A stretch of DNA of 64,000 nucleotides from Chrysomallon squamiferum (GCA_012295275.1 CM022669.1:15762672-15826671); one strand, 5' to 3'. Positions 27,594-38,122 are shown, numbered from the stretch's first letter. Numbers and translations are program-made. The notes: generated by a model not told the origin, from the letters alone.

Positions 27594-28976
27594 ACACACA
27601 CAGACACACATAGGGAGAAGCACACAATATCAGATGTAGAAATAGACTTTAATCGTTTCGTATTTCCACTAAAAGTTTAAAAATATAAATAAAAAATAAA
27701 TTAAAAAAAAATATATATATATATATATTTAAATTAAGGCTTAAGATGATAAAATAAATTAGATTTAAAAGTGTAACATTAAACTAAACGAATGAAAACT
27801 ATAACCGACGACGAAAGGGGAACTGCACTTAAGAATAAATTTAAATTTTAACGAAATAATTGGAACAGGTTTATTTGTACCGATTCAGTTTTTGTAACTT
27901 TAACTCCAAATCTTCAACTTTGCGGGAGGTAATTAAAAACAAAAAAAACTATGAAAAGTCAATATAACTGAAACAGATTGACTGTTAATGCTTCCATTAG
28001 TTAAATAAAAAAAAAAATATATATTATAGATAGTGTGTGGCAGAGACGTTTACTAAAACATGAAATTTCAATACAGGTTTCTACTCTTTTTATATGGAAC
28101 TTTCTCGAATCATTTAGATTGGAAATAGTGGATATCAGATGTTGATAAGAAGAAGAAAAAGAAGAAGAGGAAGAAGAAAAGAGAAAGAAGAAGAATACCA
28201 CCACCAACAGCACTACTACTACTATTACCATAGTATTACTACTTCTACCATCTCCACAACAACAACAACAACAACAACAACTACTACTACTACATATAAA
28301 ACTATTTGGTTACTACTAATACTATTTTTAATACTATCGCAATTTGTTTGATCATTAATACTTGGACATTTACTGCTACTACTTTAGTTACAACCATTAA
28401 TATTGGTATTATAACTACGTCGTTGGCGATATAGTTACGACAGCCACGACCACGGCAACGATAACGATGATAATGGTAATGATAAAAATTAATGAGAAAG
28501 AAGATGAGAATGAATAGCAACAAAAAAATTATCCAGGGCTGGCTATATACAGCAGAAACCACATCGTCTGGAGGAATGTGAAATTCTTCATTGTTGCCTT
28601 GAACTGGTTCATCTCGACATATAACAAACGCTGTGTACTTACCGTTCTGGGGCCTATGTTATCTATGGCACATGTTAAAATGGCCTCTTCGCCTCGATTG
28701 GCTGTGACGTTGGGGGTCGTCAACAGGAAGGCTGGAAGCGGTTGCTTCGTCGACTGGTCGTCGTAGTCGTCGTATTTGTAGTTTTCTCCATAGTCGTAGT
28801 CGTCGTTCACGTGGTAGTCATAATCTTTGACGTGGAACCCTATAAATAACAAAAATGGCAACAATTTAAAAGAGGAACAGTGTCACTGAAAGAATGCATG
28901 ATCTTATAATATGCTTCAAAATTCAAATTAAATAAAAGAAAACGGTTTCAGTTTGTTTCTTTCTTCTTTTTCGATG

Positions 28977-29009
<33 letters not shown>

Positions 29010-31056
29010 ATGAGTATGTGTGTGTGTGTGTGTGTGTGTGTGTCATAGGTATCATTTTCTTTGTTGAATCGACATAATAAGCTCATCAGAAATAATTATG
29101 CACATCAGTTACTAAATATCATCCTTATAAATCAATTTATAGATAGATATATTAACTGAATAAATTATGACGACTGAATGACTTAGTGTCTGACTCAGTT
29201 ATCAAATGACTGAATTAATCTGTCAGTACATGAATCAAACGAAAACTGACTGACAGACCTACTAAATTAACCAGAGATATTAATTGTTTTTGGCTCTATT
29301 AATTGTGTGACTTTAAATTTTCTTTCATTCGTATTTTTCCAAGAGAAACATACAGTTCTAACGAGCGAGCAATGAATTAGACATTATTTTCAACGAACAA
29401 CTGATAGTCTTTTTAATATCCGCCTCTTCTTTTCTTTTACCAGCTGCTGTGTTGTCAAAAGAAACATCAACATGCCAGCAGAGGAATCTGGGACTAACTG
29501 CATTGAAAGCATGGCCCGCTGTCATGTATGTAATTGATTCCCAGCGTGACTGCATTGTCAGCACGCAGAAACATTTAACAGAAAGCCGAGTCGCTGCGTG
29601 TGAGCTTAATAAAGCAGGGACCTTTTATGTTGTAGCTTCGGGTCTTTACGTCCTCTTGGATTTCTAATGGCGTCATGATGGTCTCAGAAATGTTTATATA
29701 TATATAAACATTTATATATATATGCAAGGGCAAGCTTTCTTTCGGTCGTTAAAGGCTTATGCATTTGGTAGAGAGATGAAGAAGAAGAAAAAAATGGATA
29801 TCTGTTAAGAATTGTGTAAAACTATGTAATAAACTTAACTAGAAATTAGTTTGTGGTAAGATAATATTAGAAGTCCATTCGTTTAAGTAGGTTTCCGATC
29901 ATATACATAAACAGCTCTGTGAACGAATCAATTTCGGTTTTTGACACAGAATATTCAGTTGTCAATCGCGATGGTTTGATTACTGAAACTGGTCATTTTA
30001 AAAACTGAAAGCAGTAATCACAGACACTTCTGTAAGATATCTGGCGAGTTGCACGCTGTCTTCACTGCAAGAATATTCTAACTGCAGCTCATCATTGAAA
30101 TTTTCTTGCTGACCTTAGATCAATGAATCTTTTTTTTGTTAAAGGTCCGATGAAAGAAAAAATGATATAATTTATTTTTGCAGTATTGTTTAACCGGAAT
30201 TCATATTATAATAGTCAGACATACGTCATAAAAAAACAACAAACAAAAAAAACCAAACAAATATATAAGTGATGGGATCTATTCCTCATACTAGATTAAT
30301 ACCAAGACTAATTGAAAACGTCTCACATTCACCACAAACAGCCGCCTCTCTTTTTTTTTTTTTTTTTTTTTTGCCCCTATAGTTAATCATGTAACGCAAT
30401 AAACTACATTTTCAGAATACCATCAAGGTTCTAGGAATGCATGAGAAGGAAAGATGCGCTTTTCGGAGGCTTGCGCTATTTAGTGTATCAAAACAAACAT
30501 AAACTACAGACTACTGGTGCTAAATGGTAGATAATAAAAACAGCGGGAGTGTATGTCACCCTTCATGGACAGAAGCCTCGGGCGATTGTGAACGCGTGAA
30601 GCTTTTCTTCAACTGTTTCTGTTGCGGAAGGGTGCTAAACATTAACCAGCCAACGAGTTGAGTTGGCCTGGGTGTTCCGATGGGCTTTCAGCCACGATTT
30701 GATTAATAAGTACAAAAATAAGTTAGAAGCTATTTATCGACATAAACACGTCAACGGTCAGTAATAACGTTACATAGAGTCTGTGTTATACAAGTGACAA
30801 CATCACGTTATGTATGTTTGAGGTAAAAGGTTCAGCTGGTACTGGTGCTGCTGTTACTACTACTACTACTACTCTTGCTACTACTTCTACTACTACTACT
30901 TCTACTACTACTACTAATACTACTTCTACTTCTACTACTACTTCTACTACTACTACTACTATTACTACTACTACTATAACACTGCTGTTACAACTGCTGC
31001 TGCTAGTCCTACCTATAAACTAATTTCATATTTTAATAGTAGTAGTAGTAGTAGTA

Positions 31057-31112
<56 letters not shown>

Positions 31113-32304
31113 ATGATTATGATAATAATAACATAGATGAGATGATGATGATAATAATAATAAAGATGATGCAGTGATGATGATGGTAATATTACTAAAA
31201 ATAAAAGTATCCTATATTGTTATTTTCAGATACATTCTTAGCACCTATTTATTCATTCAATTAATTTAAGTTCACGCACGTATTATTTACAGGTTTCGAA
31301 TAGTTTATGCCTTTGAAAATGAATAACTGTGATGACTACCAGACGATGCTTCCAGGTAAATAACTCTAACAATTAACGCTTAGTAAACGTTGAAATATAC
31401 CCCAACGACAAAATGATAGATTTAACTGAATAATTAACGTAAAACGTGAAGAAATACTCTTAAACACGTGTTGACTTTTAACTGAGATTCGTACGTTTCT
31501 TTCACGAACACGTAATTCTCTTTTGATCGAAGATCACTTCATTTTCCGGACAACCATTATTTTCTTTATAATATCTCTTTCTTTCTTTTTTTTTTATATT
31601 CTTTGTTGTTTCCTTCAAAACCAGTGCACTATCGGCAAACACTACCGATTCAAAGAAAAACCTATTATTTGCGTTAAAAAAAAAAAAAAAAAAAAAAAGT
31701 AGAGAAAACAATGTCTCGGGGCTTTCCGATAATTCCCGGAGCTCCGGCCGTGTTAAGGCGAATATAAACGGTTTATTAGATTCTTTGTCGATCGTTTTTC
31801 CCTCGCCAATTTTCCCCGAGCTTGCAGGGTCTACGCGGTTCTAATGATCAAATTAGTTTGCTGTTAGAAGTATCCCAATTAACTTGTGTGAAAAACACTG
31901 TTGTACGCACACGCCGTAGGTCGACGGGTCGTTAATTCGGTTTCCGTAACGTCGTTCGTCTCCGTCATTAACGGTTAAAGATCAAATTAGAACCGGTCAG
32001 CTTAATTGCATACGCAAACATCGAAATGGTATACGCTTGAAATCTGAAAGGGACGTGATGGGTTGTAAGTGAGCGTTAAGTTGTCAGACGTTGTAGTAAA
32101 GCCACAAGACAGTGTGTGTGTGTGTGTGTGTGTAGTTCGTCTGTAAACTGCCTCGGTGCTGTCGTGATTGATTATACAAATCAATAAAGTGTTCATTGTG
32201 TGGCATATAATTACACACAGTATATTTGGCCGTTTGTCTGTATAGCAGTCTAATCTATCTATCTTTCTGCCTGTCTTCTGTCTGTCTGTCTGTGTGTGTG
32301 TTTG

Positions 32305-32344
<40 letters not shown>

Positions 32345-32531
32345 GAGAGAGAGAGAGACACACACACACAAACACATATACGCACACACAGATGGATAGA
32401 CAGACAGACAGACGACAGAAGACAGGCAGAAAGATAGACAGATTGATATACAGACAAATGGCCAAATATACTGGTGTAAAGGATAGATGGACACATACAT
32501 ATGCATACAAACACATAAATAAACATACATT

Positions 32532-32597
<66 letters not shown>

Positions 32598-33474
32598 CAT
32601 AAATAGATGCGTACATATATACATGTATACATACATACATAAACAAATACAATCACACACATATATATATACAAACACACACATCCACCCTCCTATACAT
32701 AACTATTTAACAGGAGCATCAGTTATAGAAGCACAGGCATTTGGCACTGGTGGCAGGATCAATCCCTTTTAATTCAGAATAACATTATAACTACTGCCTC
32801 GCGAATGGTCTTATCATTTTGACTTTGCTTATGACAAGACATAATTATACAAGATCCCTGTATTAGTTGACTGAAAGAAGCAGGCCATATGAAGCCGTCA
32901 GAAGGTTTAGACATGAATCTTGCAAAACATACAGAAACAAAAATTAATAAAGAAACAAAAACTGTTCATATAAATTTCCAGTTTTGCAATTTAATAGTTT
33001 ATACTATTATTATATAGTTTATATTTGTACAAATTGTTATTCTTGTTATTAGTTCTAGTAACAGTAATAGTATTGCACTAACAGTAGTAGTTGTAGTTTT
33101 GATAGTAGTGGTAGCAGTAGCAGTTGTAATAGTAGTTGTACAACTACTGGCACTAGCAGTAGTAACAGTGGTAGTAGTGGTGGTAGCAGTAACAATAAAA
33201 GTAGTAAAACTAATAAATTAAAATAATGGTACTGATAATAATGATGATAATAATAGAATAACAGTATTGGTATTGATTGTAGTAGTAATAGTAATGGTGA
33301 TGGTAATGATAACAGAAGAGTAGTAAAAATAAGTCCTAATAATAATGATAACGATGATCATGATGATAATGATGATAATATAATAATATTAATAGTAGTA
33401 GTATTAATTATAGTGGTAGCAGTAGTAGTTGTAGTACTGGTGGTAGCAGCAGTAATAATAAAAATAGTAAAAAA

Positions 33475-33512
<38 letters not shown>

Positions 33513-34017
33513 CGACAAGTAATAATAACTACAAAAAATAATAGAAACAGCAAAAGTAGCTGAAATGTTAATACTAATTATTGTGGAAGCAGCAAATTTA
33601 TATCAACGACATTATCATCAACATCATCAACATTATCATCACCTCCGTCTATTAGCGTGAGACATAACTGTAATAATTATTTATAATTAACATCTTCAAT
33701 TTCATCACCGTCATCTAACAGCATGACTCATGATTTATGGTCATCAATTATTGTCATAAAAGTTAATGAATTCGGGCCAGTATTCTGCCGGCAAAACCTT
33801 ATTTGGATATTGTAGTTTGACGTTTATTGCAACACTTGAAGATCAATAGGTAAATTTGAACCTCGATTTAAGTAAACAGTATTCTGTCGGGGAATTGTTG
33901 GAGAGGTCACGCTTTTTTTTTTTTCTTCTTTCGAAACACTCTGTAACCTTCCTCAAGTTCGAGCAAACATATTAAATGTGCAAATAATGATTTAAAGATA
34001 AAAGAAATCGAAAAAAA

Positions 34018-34049
<32 letters not shown>

Positions 34050-34751
34050 AAAAAGAGCATTGAGAAAATAAAAGAGAAAACATCCAAGTTGTAAAAAATA
34101 TCGAAATTCTAGATCCAATGTAGATAAATGATTTTTAGTTACAGAAATGGTGAACGTTGTTTCTTCTCTGTTTTTTTATCCATCATCGTTTGGGTTAATT
34201 CTTCTGTGCTGATTTTTGTCATGGTTATAAAAAATGCTGTTTTTTTGGCACCAAATAATATGTTTAACTTTCATTCCCTTGTTTTCAAATTGTTCACGTT
34301 TGGTTTTGGTCAATATTTATTTATTTATTTATTTATTTATTTTTTTTATTTTTTATTTTTTGTTTTTATTCGTTCGTTTATTTGTACGTTTATTTATTTA
34401 TTTCTTTGTCTGTTTGTTTGTGGTATCGAGAAAAAAAAAAAGAAATCGATAAGTTAATACCTAGAACTCTGAAGTAAATAAACTACACAACTGCATGCAT
34501 TTCCAAGCCAAGCAAGAAAGTTAGCATTTTACAAGTGTTTGTTTTCTGGTTTGATTGAATGGTTTCCTCTTTGGTGTTTGGCTTACGGCATGCCGTAAAC
34601 AACAAACAGGACATAACCTAAACACCACAAAAAATGCTCACAACATACCTGTAAAACACCTGTACTCACCTGTAATCACCTGACCAATCCCGACAAATAT
34701 CACCGATCCAAACAAAGCAGAAATATTCCAGTTCCAGAAATTTTTCTTCAT
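20122..34751 (-). CDS. Dpr/ZIG-8-like two-Ig-domain GPI-anchored cell-surface protein, 7 coding exons
   Basis: Seen: seven minus-strand segments (34751-34670, 28839-28643, 27059-26846, 25108-25079, 22614-22330, 21768-21745, 20234-20122), each with AG/GT borders, join without a stop into 314 residues. Signal peptide about 1-27; Asp/Tyr-rich segment 33-55; Ig1 about 70-164 (C84, W96, C146, DSGVYEC motif); linker 165-174; Ig2 about 176-269 (C194, W208, C253, DAGTYVC motif); linker 270-278; polar stretch, then hydrophobic tail 300-312 at the very C-terminus. Sequons: N71, N135, N175, N195. Known: Dpr, DIP, ZIG-8, RIG-5 and IgLON proteins are small Ig adhesion molecules used in neuronal recognition. 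The G-Y-D-RF-H-W-L-I spacing in Ig1 and the two-Ig plan fit Dpr/ZIG-8 best. Inferred: secreted, glycosylated, GPI-anchored, extracellular binding to another family member. Phases are 1,0,1,1,1,1. Alternatives: lachesin-like or IgLON-like; a third Ig domain is not seen. The first and last exons rest on splice and phase logic only. Confidence 0.82.
20235..21744 (-). other. Intron 6 of the Ig gene (1510 nt)
   Basis: GTATGT...TCTCAG. Rich in tetranucleotides (TATG at 21091-21260, AAAT/AAAC at 21446-21640), with TTTA/TTA at 20653-20724, poly-A at 20494-20533 and AAT/AAAT at 20367-20438. An open frame at 20765-20990 could be an alternative terminal exon (see findings). Confidence 0.7.
21446..21640 (+). 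repeat. AAAT/AAAC/AAGT tetranucleotide block in intron 6
   Basis: Long tract passing between AAAT, AAAC and AAGT units. Confidence 0.93.
21745..21768 (-). CDS. Coding exon 6: 24-nt symmetric microexon (post-Ig2 linker)
   Basis: The acceptor CCTATTTCAG ends at 21769, after a long U/C tract with UCUU repeats. The donor GAG|GTATGT begins at 21744. Phase 1 in and out; it encodes T270 (shared), ETNNHKR and the first base of the next codon. Skipping keeps the frame. A second open frame exists across this segment, so the call depends on the phase match with exons 5 and 7. Confidence 0.65.
21769..22329 (-). other. Intron 5 of the Ig gene (561 nt)
   Basis: GTGAGTA...TTTCAG. Includes (TTTA)n at 22068-22113 and, just before exon 6, a (TTC)n/poly-T tract on the transcript strand. 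An 11-nt exon-like segment at 21958-21968 would break the downstream frame and is not called. Confidence 0.7.
22330..22614 (-). CDS. Coding exon 5: complete Ig2 domain
   Basis: The acceptor ATACTTACAG ends at 22615 and the donor A|GTGAGTA begins at 22329; 285 nt, phase 1-1. It encodes residues 176-269: ITISGSTYV (A strand), C194 in MKLTCNATG (sequon N195), W208 in VIDWFKDG, and MGDAGTYVC with C253, finishing in the G strand VNVLN. A whole Ig domain on a single symmetric exon is common in Ig adhesion genes. Confidence 0.93.
22615..25078 (-). other. Intron 4 of the Ig gene (2464 nt)
   Basis: GTAAGTAT...CTTACAG. Contains a degenerate TAG/TGT triplet block (22680-23060), (TG)n at 23349-23420 next to a 24-bp tandem duplication, (TTA)n at 23880-23936, poly-T at 24037-24072 and a TG/AG compound repeat at 24745-24795. 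No exon seen. Confidence 0.8.
23313..23354 (+). repeat. 24-bp tandem duplication
   Basis: CAAGACAAAAGTATGTA occurs at 23313 and 23337, leading into the TATG/TG repeat in intron 4. Confidence 0.75.
25079..25108 (-). CDS. Coding exon 4: 30-nt symmetric microexon (Ig1-Ig2 linker)
   Basis: The pyrimidine-rich acceptor TTTTTTTCAG ends at 25109 and the donor A|GTAAGTAT begins at 25078. With phase 1 on both sides it encodes D165 (shared codon), SEKQSMLMP, and the first base of N175. One other frame contains a stop; the frame forced by the flanking exons is open. Skipping leaves the protein in frame but converts N175-I-T into D-I-T. Too short to be found by ORF length; the support is the two splice sites, the frame, and its place between the Ig exons. 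Confidence 0.75.
25768..25826 (+). repeat. (AAT)n in intron 3
   Basis: Pure AAT triplets, about 20 units. Confidence 0.95.
26466..26542 (+). repeat. Interrupted (CA)n in intron 3
   Basis: Three CA runs separated by AAAA and AGAAAA, suggesting duplication of one array. Confidence 0.93.
26846..27059 (-). CDS. Coding exon 3: second half of Ig1
   Basis: The acceptor GTTTCAG at 27060 and donor AAAG|GTGAGT at 26845 bound 214 nt, phase 0 in and phase 1 out. It encodes residues 94-164 with W96, the LTIGHMTYVGDKRF segment typical of Dpr-like Ig1 domains, EWNLHIRNV, and the DDSGVYECQV motif carrying C146. Sequon at N135. This is one of the two most clearly coding segments of the window. Confidence 0.93.
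27060..28642 (-). other. Intron 2 of the Ig gene (1583 nt)
   Basis: GTAAGT...TTTCAG, splitting Ig1 in phase 0. Mostly degenerate ATA/AAC/GAA triplet repeats with (CA)n at 27560-27603. Nothing coding seen. Confidence 0.85.
28643..28839 (-). CDS. Coding exon 2: acidic Tyr-rich segment and first half of Ig1
   Basis: The acceptor TTATTTATAG at 28840 is followed by GG TTC (phase 1 in). The donor ACG|GTAAGTA at 28642 gives phase 0 out. 197 nt encode residues 28-93: an Asp/Tyr-rich stretch with seven Tyr and nine Asp in residues 33-55, a spacer, then the Ig1 A and B strands with NVTA and C84 in AILTC. Only the B-strand cysteine is here; the tryptophan and second cysteine are in the next exon, so Ig1 is split by a phase 0 intron. 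No microsatellite explains the acidic stretch. Confidence 0.85.
28978..29042 (+). repeat. (TG)n in intron 1, near exon 2
   Basis: TG array interrupted by TATGAGTA, about 140 bp upstream of exon 2 on the transcript. On the transcript strand it reads CA. Confidence 0.93.
29688..29713. repeat. 26-nt perfect A+T palindrome in intron 1
   Basis: AAATGTTTATATA joined directly to its reverse complement, with a partial second copy just after it. It can extrude as a cruciform. Likely a product of TA repeat dynamics. Confidence 0.75.
30853..31110 (+). repeat. CTA/TAG/AAT triplet block in intron 1
   Basis: Starts as TAC/TTC triplets, switches to TAG at about 31038 and to AAT from about 31058. Confidence 0.92.
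31720..32040. promoter_or_regulatory. Candidate enhancer-like island in intron 1
   Basis: A G+C-richer, repeat-free stretch. GATCAAATTAG occurs twice (31846-31856, 31980-31990). It combines a TCF/LEF-like core (GATCAAA) with a homeodomain-like ATTAG. Further TAATTA/TTAAT-type motifs lie between. Role is inferred from motif clustering only. Confidence 0.35.
32218..32473. repeat. Imperfect inverted repeat, arms about 125 bp, in intron 1
   Basis: The left end starts CAGTATATTTGGCC. The reverse complement of the right end starts with the same 14 bases and agrees at 26 of the first 27 positions. A second block of 25 bp (32258-32282 versus 32414-32438) is perfectly complementary. The arms then run into TGTC/TG and GACA/CA repeats around a centre near 32345. 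The unique end blocks mean simple repeats alone do not explain the symmetry. A transcript of either strand could form a long hairpin. Confidence 0.8.
32537..32591 (+). repeat. (AT)n, about 55 bp
   Basis: Pure AT array in intron 1, just beyond the large inverted repeat; self-complementary. Confidence 0.95.
34670..34751 (-). CDS. Coding exon 1: start codon and signal peptide
   Basis: ATG at 34751-34749 begins 27 codons. The basic start MKKNF is followed by the hydrophobic core ISALFGSVIFVGIG and ends QVIT, then one G of the next codon. The donor G|GTGAGT is strong and phase 1, exactly what the next exon needs. Position -3 is G, a favourable start context. The frame stays open upstream through a purine-rich stretch, but no earlier in-frame ATG was found there. 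A weaker candidate signal sequence near 49380-49450 was considered and not used, because its possible donors are poor. Confidence 0.65.
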
Positions 34752-34780
34752 TTCTTCAACTTGGTCTTTCGGAAATCCAT
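34748..34780 (-). promoter_or_regulatory. Short upstream ORF overlapping the start codon (ATGA)
   Basis: In the presumed 5' leader, an out-of-frame ATG at 34780-34778 opens a ten-codon reading frame (MDFRKTKLKK). Its TGA overlaps the main ATG as ATGA. Overlapping uORFs of this type can lower initiation or allow reinitiation at the main start. It matters only if the transcript start lies upstream of 34780, which the sequence does not show. Confidence 0.4.
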
Positions 34781-35833
34781 TTGTTTCGTAACACTTTAAT
34801 AGTTGCTTGGGTTCTTTTTGGATGTTTTTTTTTTCTTCTTTTTTTCTCTCTCTCTCTAACTTTCTCTCTCCGTCTTCCTTTCACTATAATCTGTCTGTCG
34901 CTATTAAATCCTCACTGGCAAATTAACGTTGCTCTGAAAGAGAAAGGAAAATAGAGATCTCTCACCGATGCTGTTTTGTGCCATGATTGTAAAACATCCG
35001 ACAGATATTATTATATCACCCGGAGCACGCTCCTAGAGCCTTTTGCGAATGATTCTCGCGTGCGGAGAGCAACAGCACGAGAAAGCAGAATAAATAATTT
35101 ATATATATACGTATATCTGAAAAAAAAAAAAAAAAAAGGAATCAGTAGGACGGATGAGGACTGAAACTCATTTTTGCACGAGCAGCGGTGATGATGAGAC
35201 AGCGATAATGGACAGGTCTTCGTCAAATGCCCCGAGTTTTAATACAGCCGGTAAATCACCTTAGCGTGTGTTATTAGGATTTAGTTGCAATTGGAATAAC
35301 ATTAGGAAAACGTTCTTCAGTCGAGCGGTGTTCTCTGCCTATCGTCTCAGCAGCCGTCGAGAACGAAAGCGAAGGGTTTCGTGAAGAGCTGCCTGCGTCC
35401 TGTCAGTTTAGATTGATTTTGATTTTAGGTGTCTTATTTTTCTCCGTATTGTGTAGTTCAAATTACTTGCATTCATTCGCACAACAAAGAAAAAAGAAAA
35501 AGGAAAAAGAAAAAAAAAAAAAAAAGAAAAGATAGACTATGTCCAATGATTTTTTTTTTTATAGGCTTTTTGAAATATCGATCTTATTTTATTCCATCTG
35601 TCTGTCTGTCTGAAAGTCTGTGTAACTACGAGCCTGTCTGTGTACGTAATGTAAATCTCTATCATACGCACATACCGATCTATCTTCCAGTCTGTACACG
35701 TGTTTGTCTGTCTGTCTGCGTGCCTCCCTCTATCTCTGTTATCGGTCTGTCTGTCTGTCTATCTATCAATCAATCAAGCTCTCTTTCTCTGTTCCTTTAC
35801 CTCTCTCTCTATCGATATATATATATATATATA

Positions 35834-35837
<4 letters not shown>

Positions 35838-35915
<78 letters not shown>
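35838..35915 (+). repeat. (CT)n following CTGT/TATA repeats
   Basis: A CTGT-rich stretch (35600-35770) and a short TA run lead into pure CT, then CTAT units, about 1.1 kb upstream of the Ig gene start. Confidence 0.95.
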
Positions 35916-35921
<6 letters not shown>

Positions 35922-36617
35922 CATCTGTCTATCTCTCTATATATATCAATGTTCTTTCTACCCATCGTTAGTTCTAAATATTTTTTTATTGTTTCTTCCG
36001 CGACTGCTATTACAACAACAACAACAAAACACTACAATATAAATGAAAAACAATACAAAATAAGTTTATGACCAGTCAGTATTTAACTGTTTAAAAAGAA
36101 TGATCAAAGAAATCTATCCAAAGATTTAATTTTATAGTTTGCGTACATCTGTACTTGTTTTATTTGCATATAACATAATCTCGCAGTTCAAAATGAGTTA
36201 CTGCAATTCAAACCACAGCATATGTGTTATCTCGAATTTCGTAACGAAAATTCCTTATCCTTTTCTTCTTCCCTTTTTTTTTTTATTTTTCAATTTCGTT
36301 TCGTTATTTTCATCCGTAAGCAGCAGGTGCATAAAAGGTTATGTTTTTTTTTTCTTGATGAAATATAATTTAAATTTTGCAAGCTTTTTTTTTATTATTT
36401 CGTGATTAAACATTTAACTTAAAAAAATAATAATAACAAACTGTTGCTCTAAATGTCATGTTCTTACAAGACAGAAAGATGGGGAAACCACATAGTAAGG
36501 CTATCGTCCAACAACTGGACAATGATGTTTCGATTTTTCATTTCTGGTTCAAGATTCGTGATTCCTATTTTACTAAAACGTTTTTTTTTTTTTTTTTTTA
36601 ATGCTAATTTTCTTCTT

Positions 36618-36618
36618 T

Positions 36619-36663
<45 letters not shown>
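36618..36663 (+). repeat. (CA) to (TA)n
   Basis: Short CA run passing into about 38 bp of TA. Confidence 0.93.
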
Positions 36664-36666
<3 letters not shown>

Positions 36667-38088
36667 TATTTTTTCTTATAATACTTTTTGCTCACTATTT
36701 TAATGTTATTTTATATTATGTTTGAGATTATTGCTTTATATCAAAATTGATTTTTTTTTTTTCATTATAAATTAAACAATTTTCTTCGACTACCACAACA
36801 ACAAGAATAATAGTGACACTAATTACTACTGGTACTATACCATTACTAATACTGCCACTACAGCAACAACAACTACGACTATTACTACCATTATTATTAC
36901 TGCTACAACAAGTACTGTTACTACTATTATCATCATTATACAGCAACCTCTACTCTATTATTACCATTATTACTACAACAACAACAGCAATTACTACTAC
37001 TACTACTAGTACTACTAGTACTACTATTACAACTACCACTACCACTGCTGCTACAACTATTACTACTTCTATCTATATTAGTACGATTACTACCACTATT
37101 ACCAGTACAACTGTTACGTCTTTTTCTTTTAATACTAACACAATTAATATTATTATAAATCACGATTTTTATCAGAGCTATCACGACAGTTACTATTCTT
37201 ATTATTACTGCGGCTACTACAACGTTTCTTAGTACTGACGATGTTGTTGTCTTTGTTCGTTTGATATTCTAATTAATGAAAATTGTAAACTATTGTTAAT
37301 CCATTAAAAGTTATTTTATTTTTACAAGACGTTTTTCCATTATTAATAATATTCCTGTATAAATAAATGTTACCCATACTTGTTTTTCTTACTTTTTCGT
37401 TTTGTTGTTTCAAACTGATTTATTGTTTTAGTAGTTTACACTTTCCTGTCGTTTTAAGCACATCAAAACTCGTCGAACACAACCTTGCTTATTTAAAAAT
37501 CACTTTCTATTTTTAAAGCTTTCTGCTTTCATCCATTTGACTCTAAGCCCATTGATGAAAAATAACACGTTTTATTTTTGGTGTCTTAATGTTTGTGTGT
37601 TGTCTGGAGATGTAACACAAACGGTTATCAAATGACGAATTCTACAAGACTCCACCAGAAACAAACAAAACAAAAAATTTAAACTTCTTTACCAAAAAAA
37701 AAAAAAAAAAAAAAAAAAAAACGTGCCATAAAGAGAAAGGGTGTCAAAGAAATCATAAACGAAGTACACACGAAGTGTTCATGAAGCAGAATGCAATTTG
37801 CAGCATATGTTATTTTTTCTCTCTCTTTTCAGAATCTTATGCCGAAACAGCGTCTCTATGTGAACATTCCAAGGAAGCATTTGCAGGATTTTTTTTTTTT
37901 TTTTTATTTTTTTTTTCTGCGAATCAAGTTGATCGTAGGTTAGCCTGTCATCTTGTAGTTCTGCAATGACACAATGTCAGAGAACTGAACTACAGAAAAG
38001 GGTCTTTCGTTTTTTTTTTTTTCTTTTTTTTTTTCTTTTTTTTCTTTTTTTTTTTCTTGTTATTGTACCAAATAAACCAGTTAGTTTT

Positions 38089-38122
<34 letters not shown>

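Larger units (their letters stand above)
28840..34669 (-). other. Intron 1 of the Ig gene (5830 nt)
   Basis: GTGAGT...TATAG. Contents: (TG)n at 28978-29042, a 26-nt A+T palindrome at 29688-29713, G+C-richer unique stretches at 29440-29680, 30400-30770 and 31720-32040, CTA/TAG/AAT triplet arrays at 30853-31110, a large inverted repeat at 32218-32473, (AT)n at 32537-32591, degenerate TAG/AAT triplets at 33050-33520, and long poly-A at 34010-34056. No convincing exon was seen inside. Confidence 0.65.

Noticed and set aside
32002-32772. Long open frames on both strands (up to 216 codons)
   Set aside because: They translate TG/CA, TA and CTGT repeats and the inverted repeat; composition is Cys-Val, Tyr-Ile and Thr-His low complexity.
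32735-32772. GGCAGGATCAATCCC as a tRNA B box
   Set aside because: It has no A box at the right distance and no tRNA-like fold; a single short match is chance-level.
35429-36071. 180-codon plus-strand frame
   Set aside because: It is dominated by Ser-Leu translation of (CT)n and CTGT repeats.
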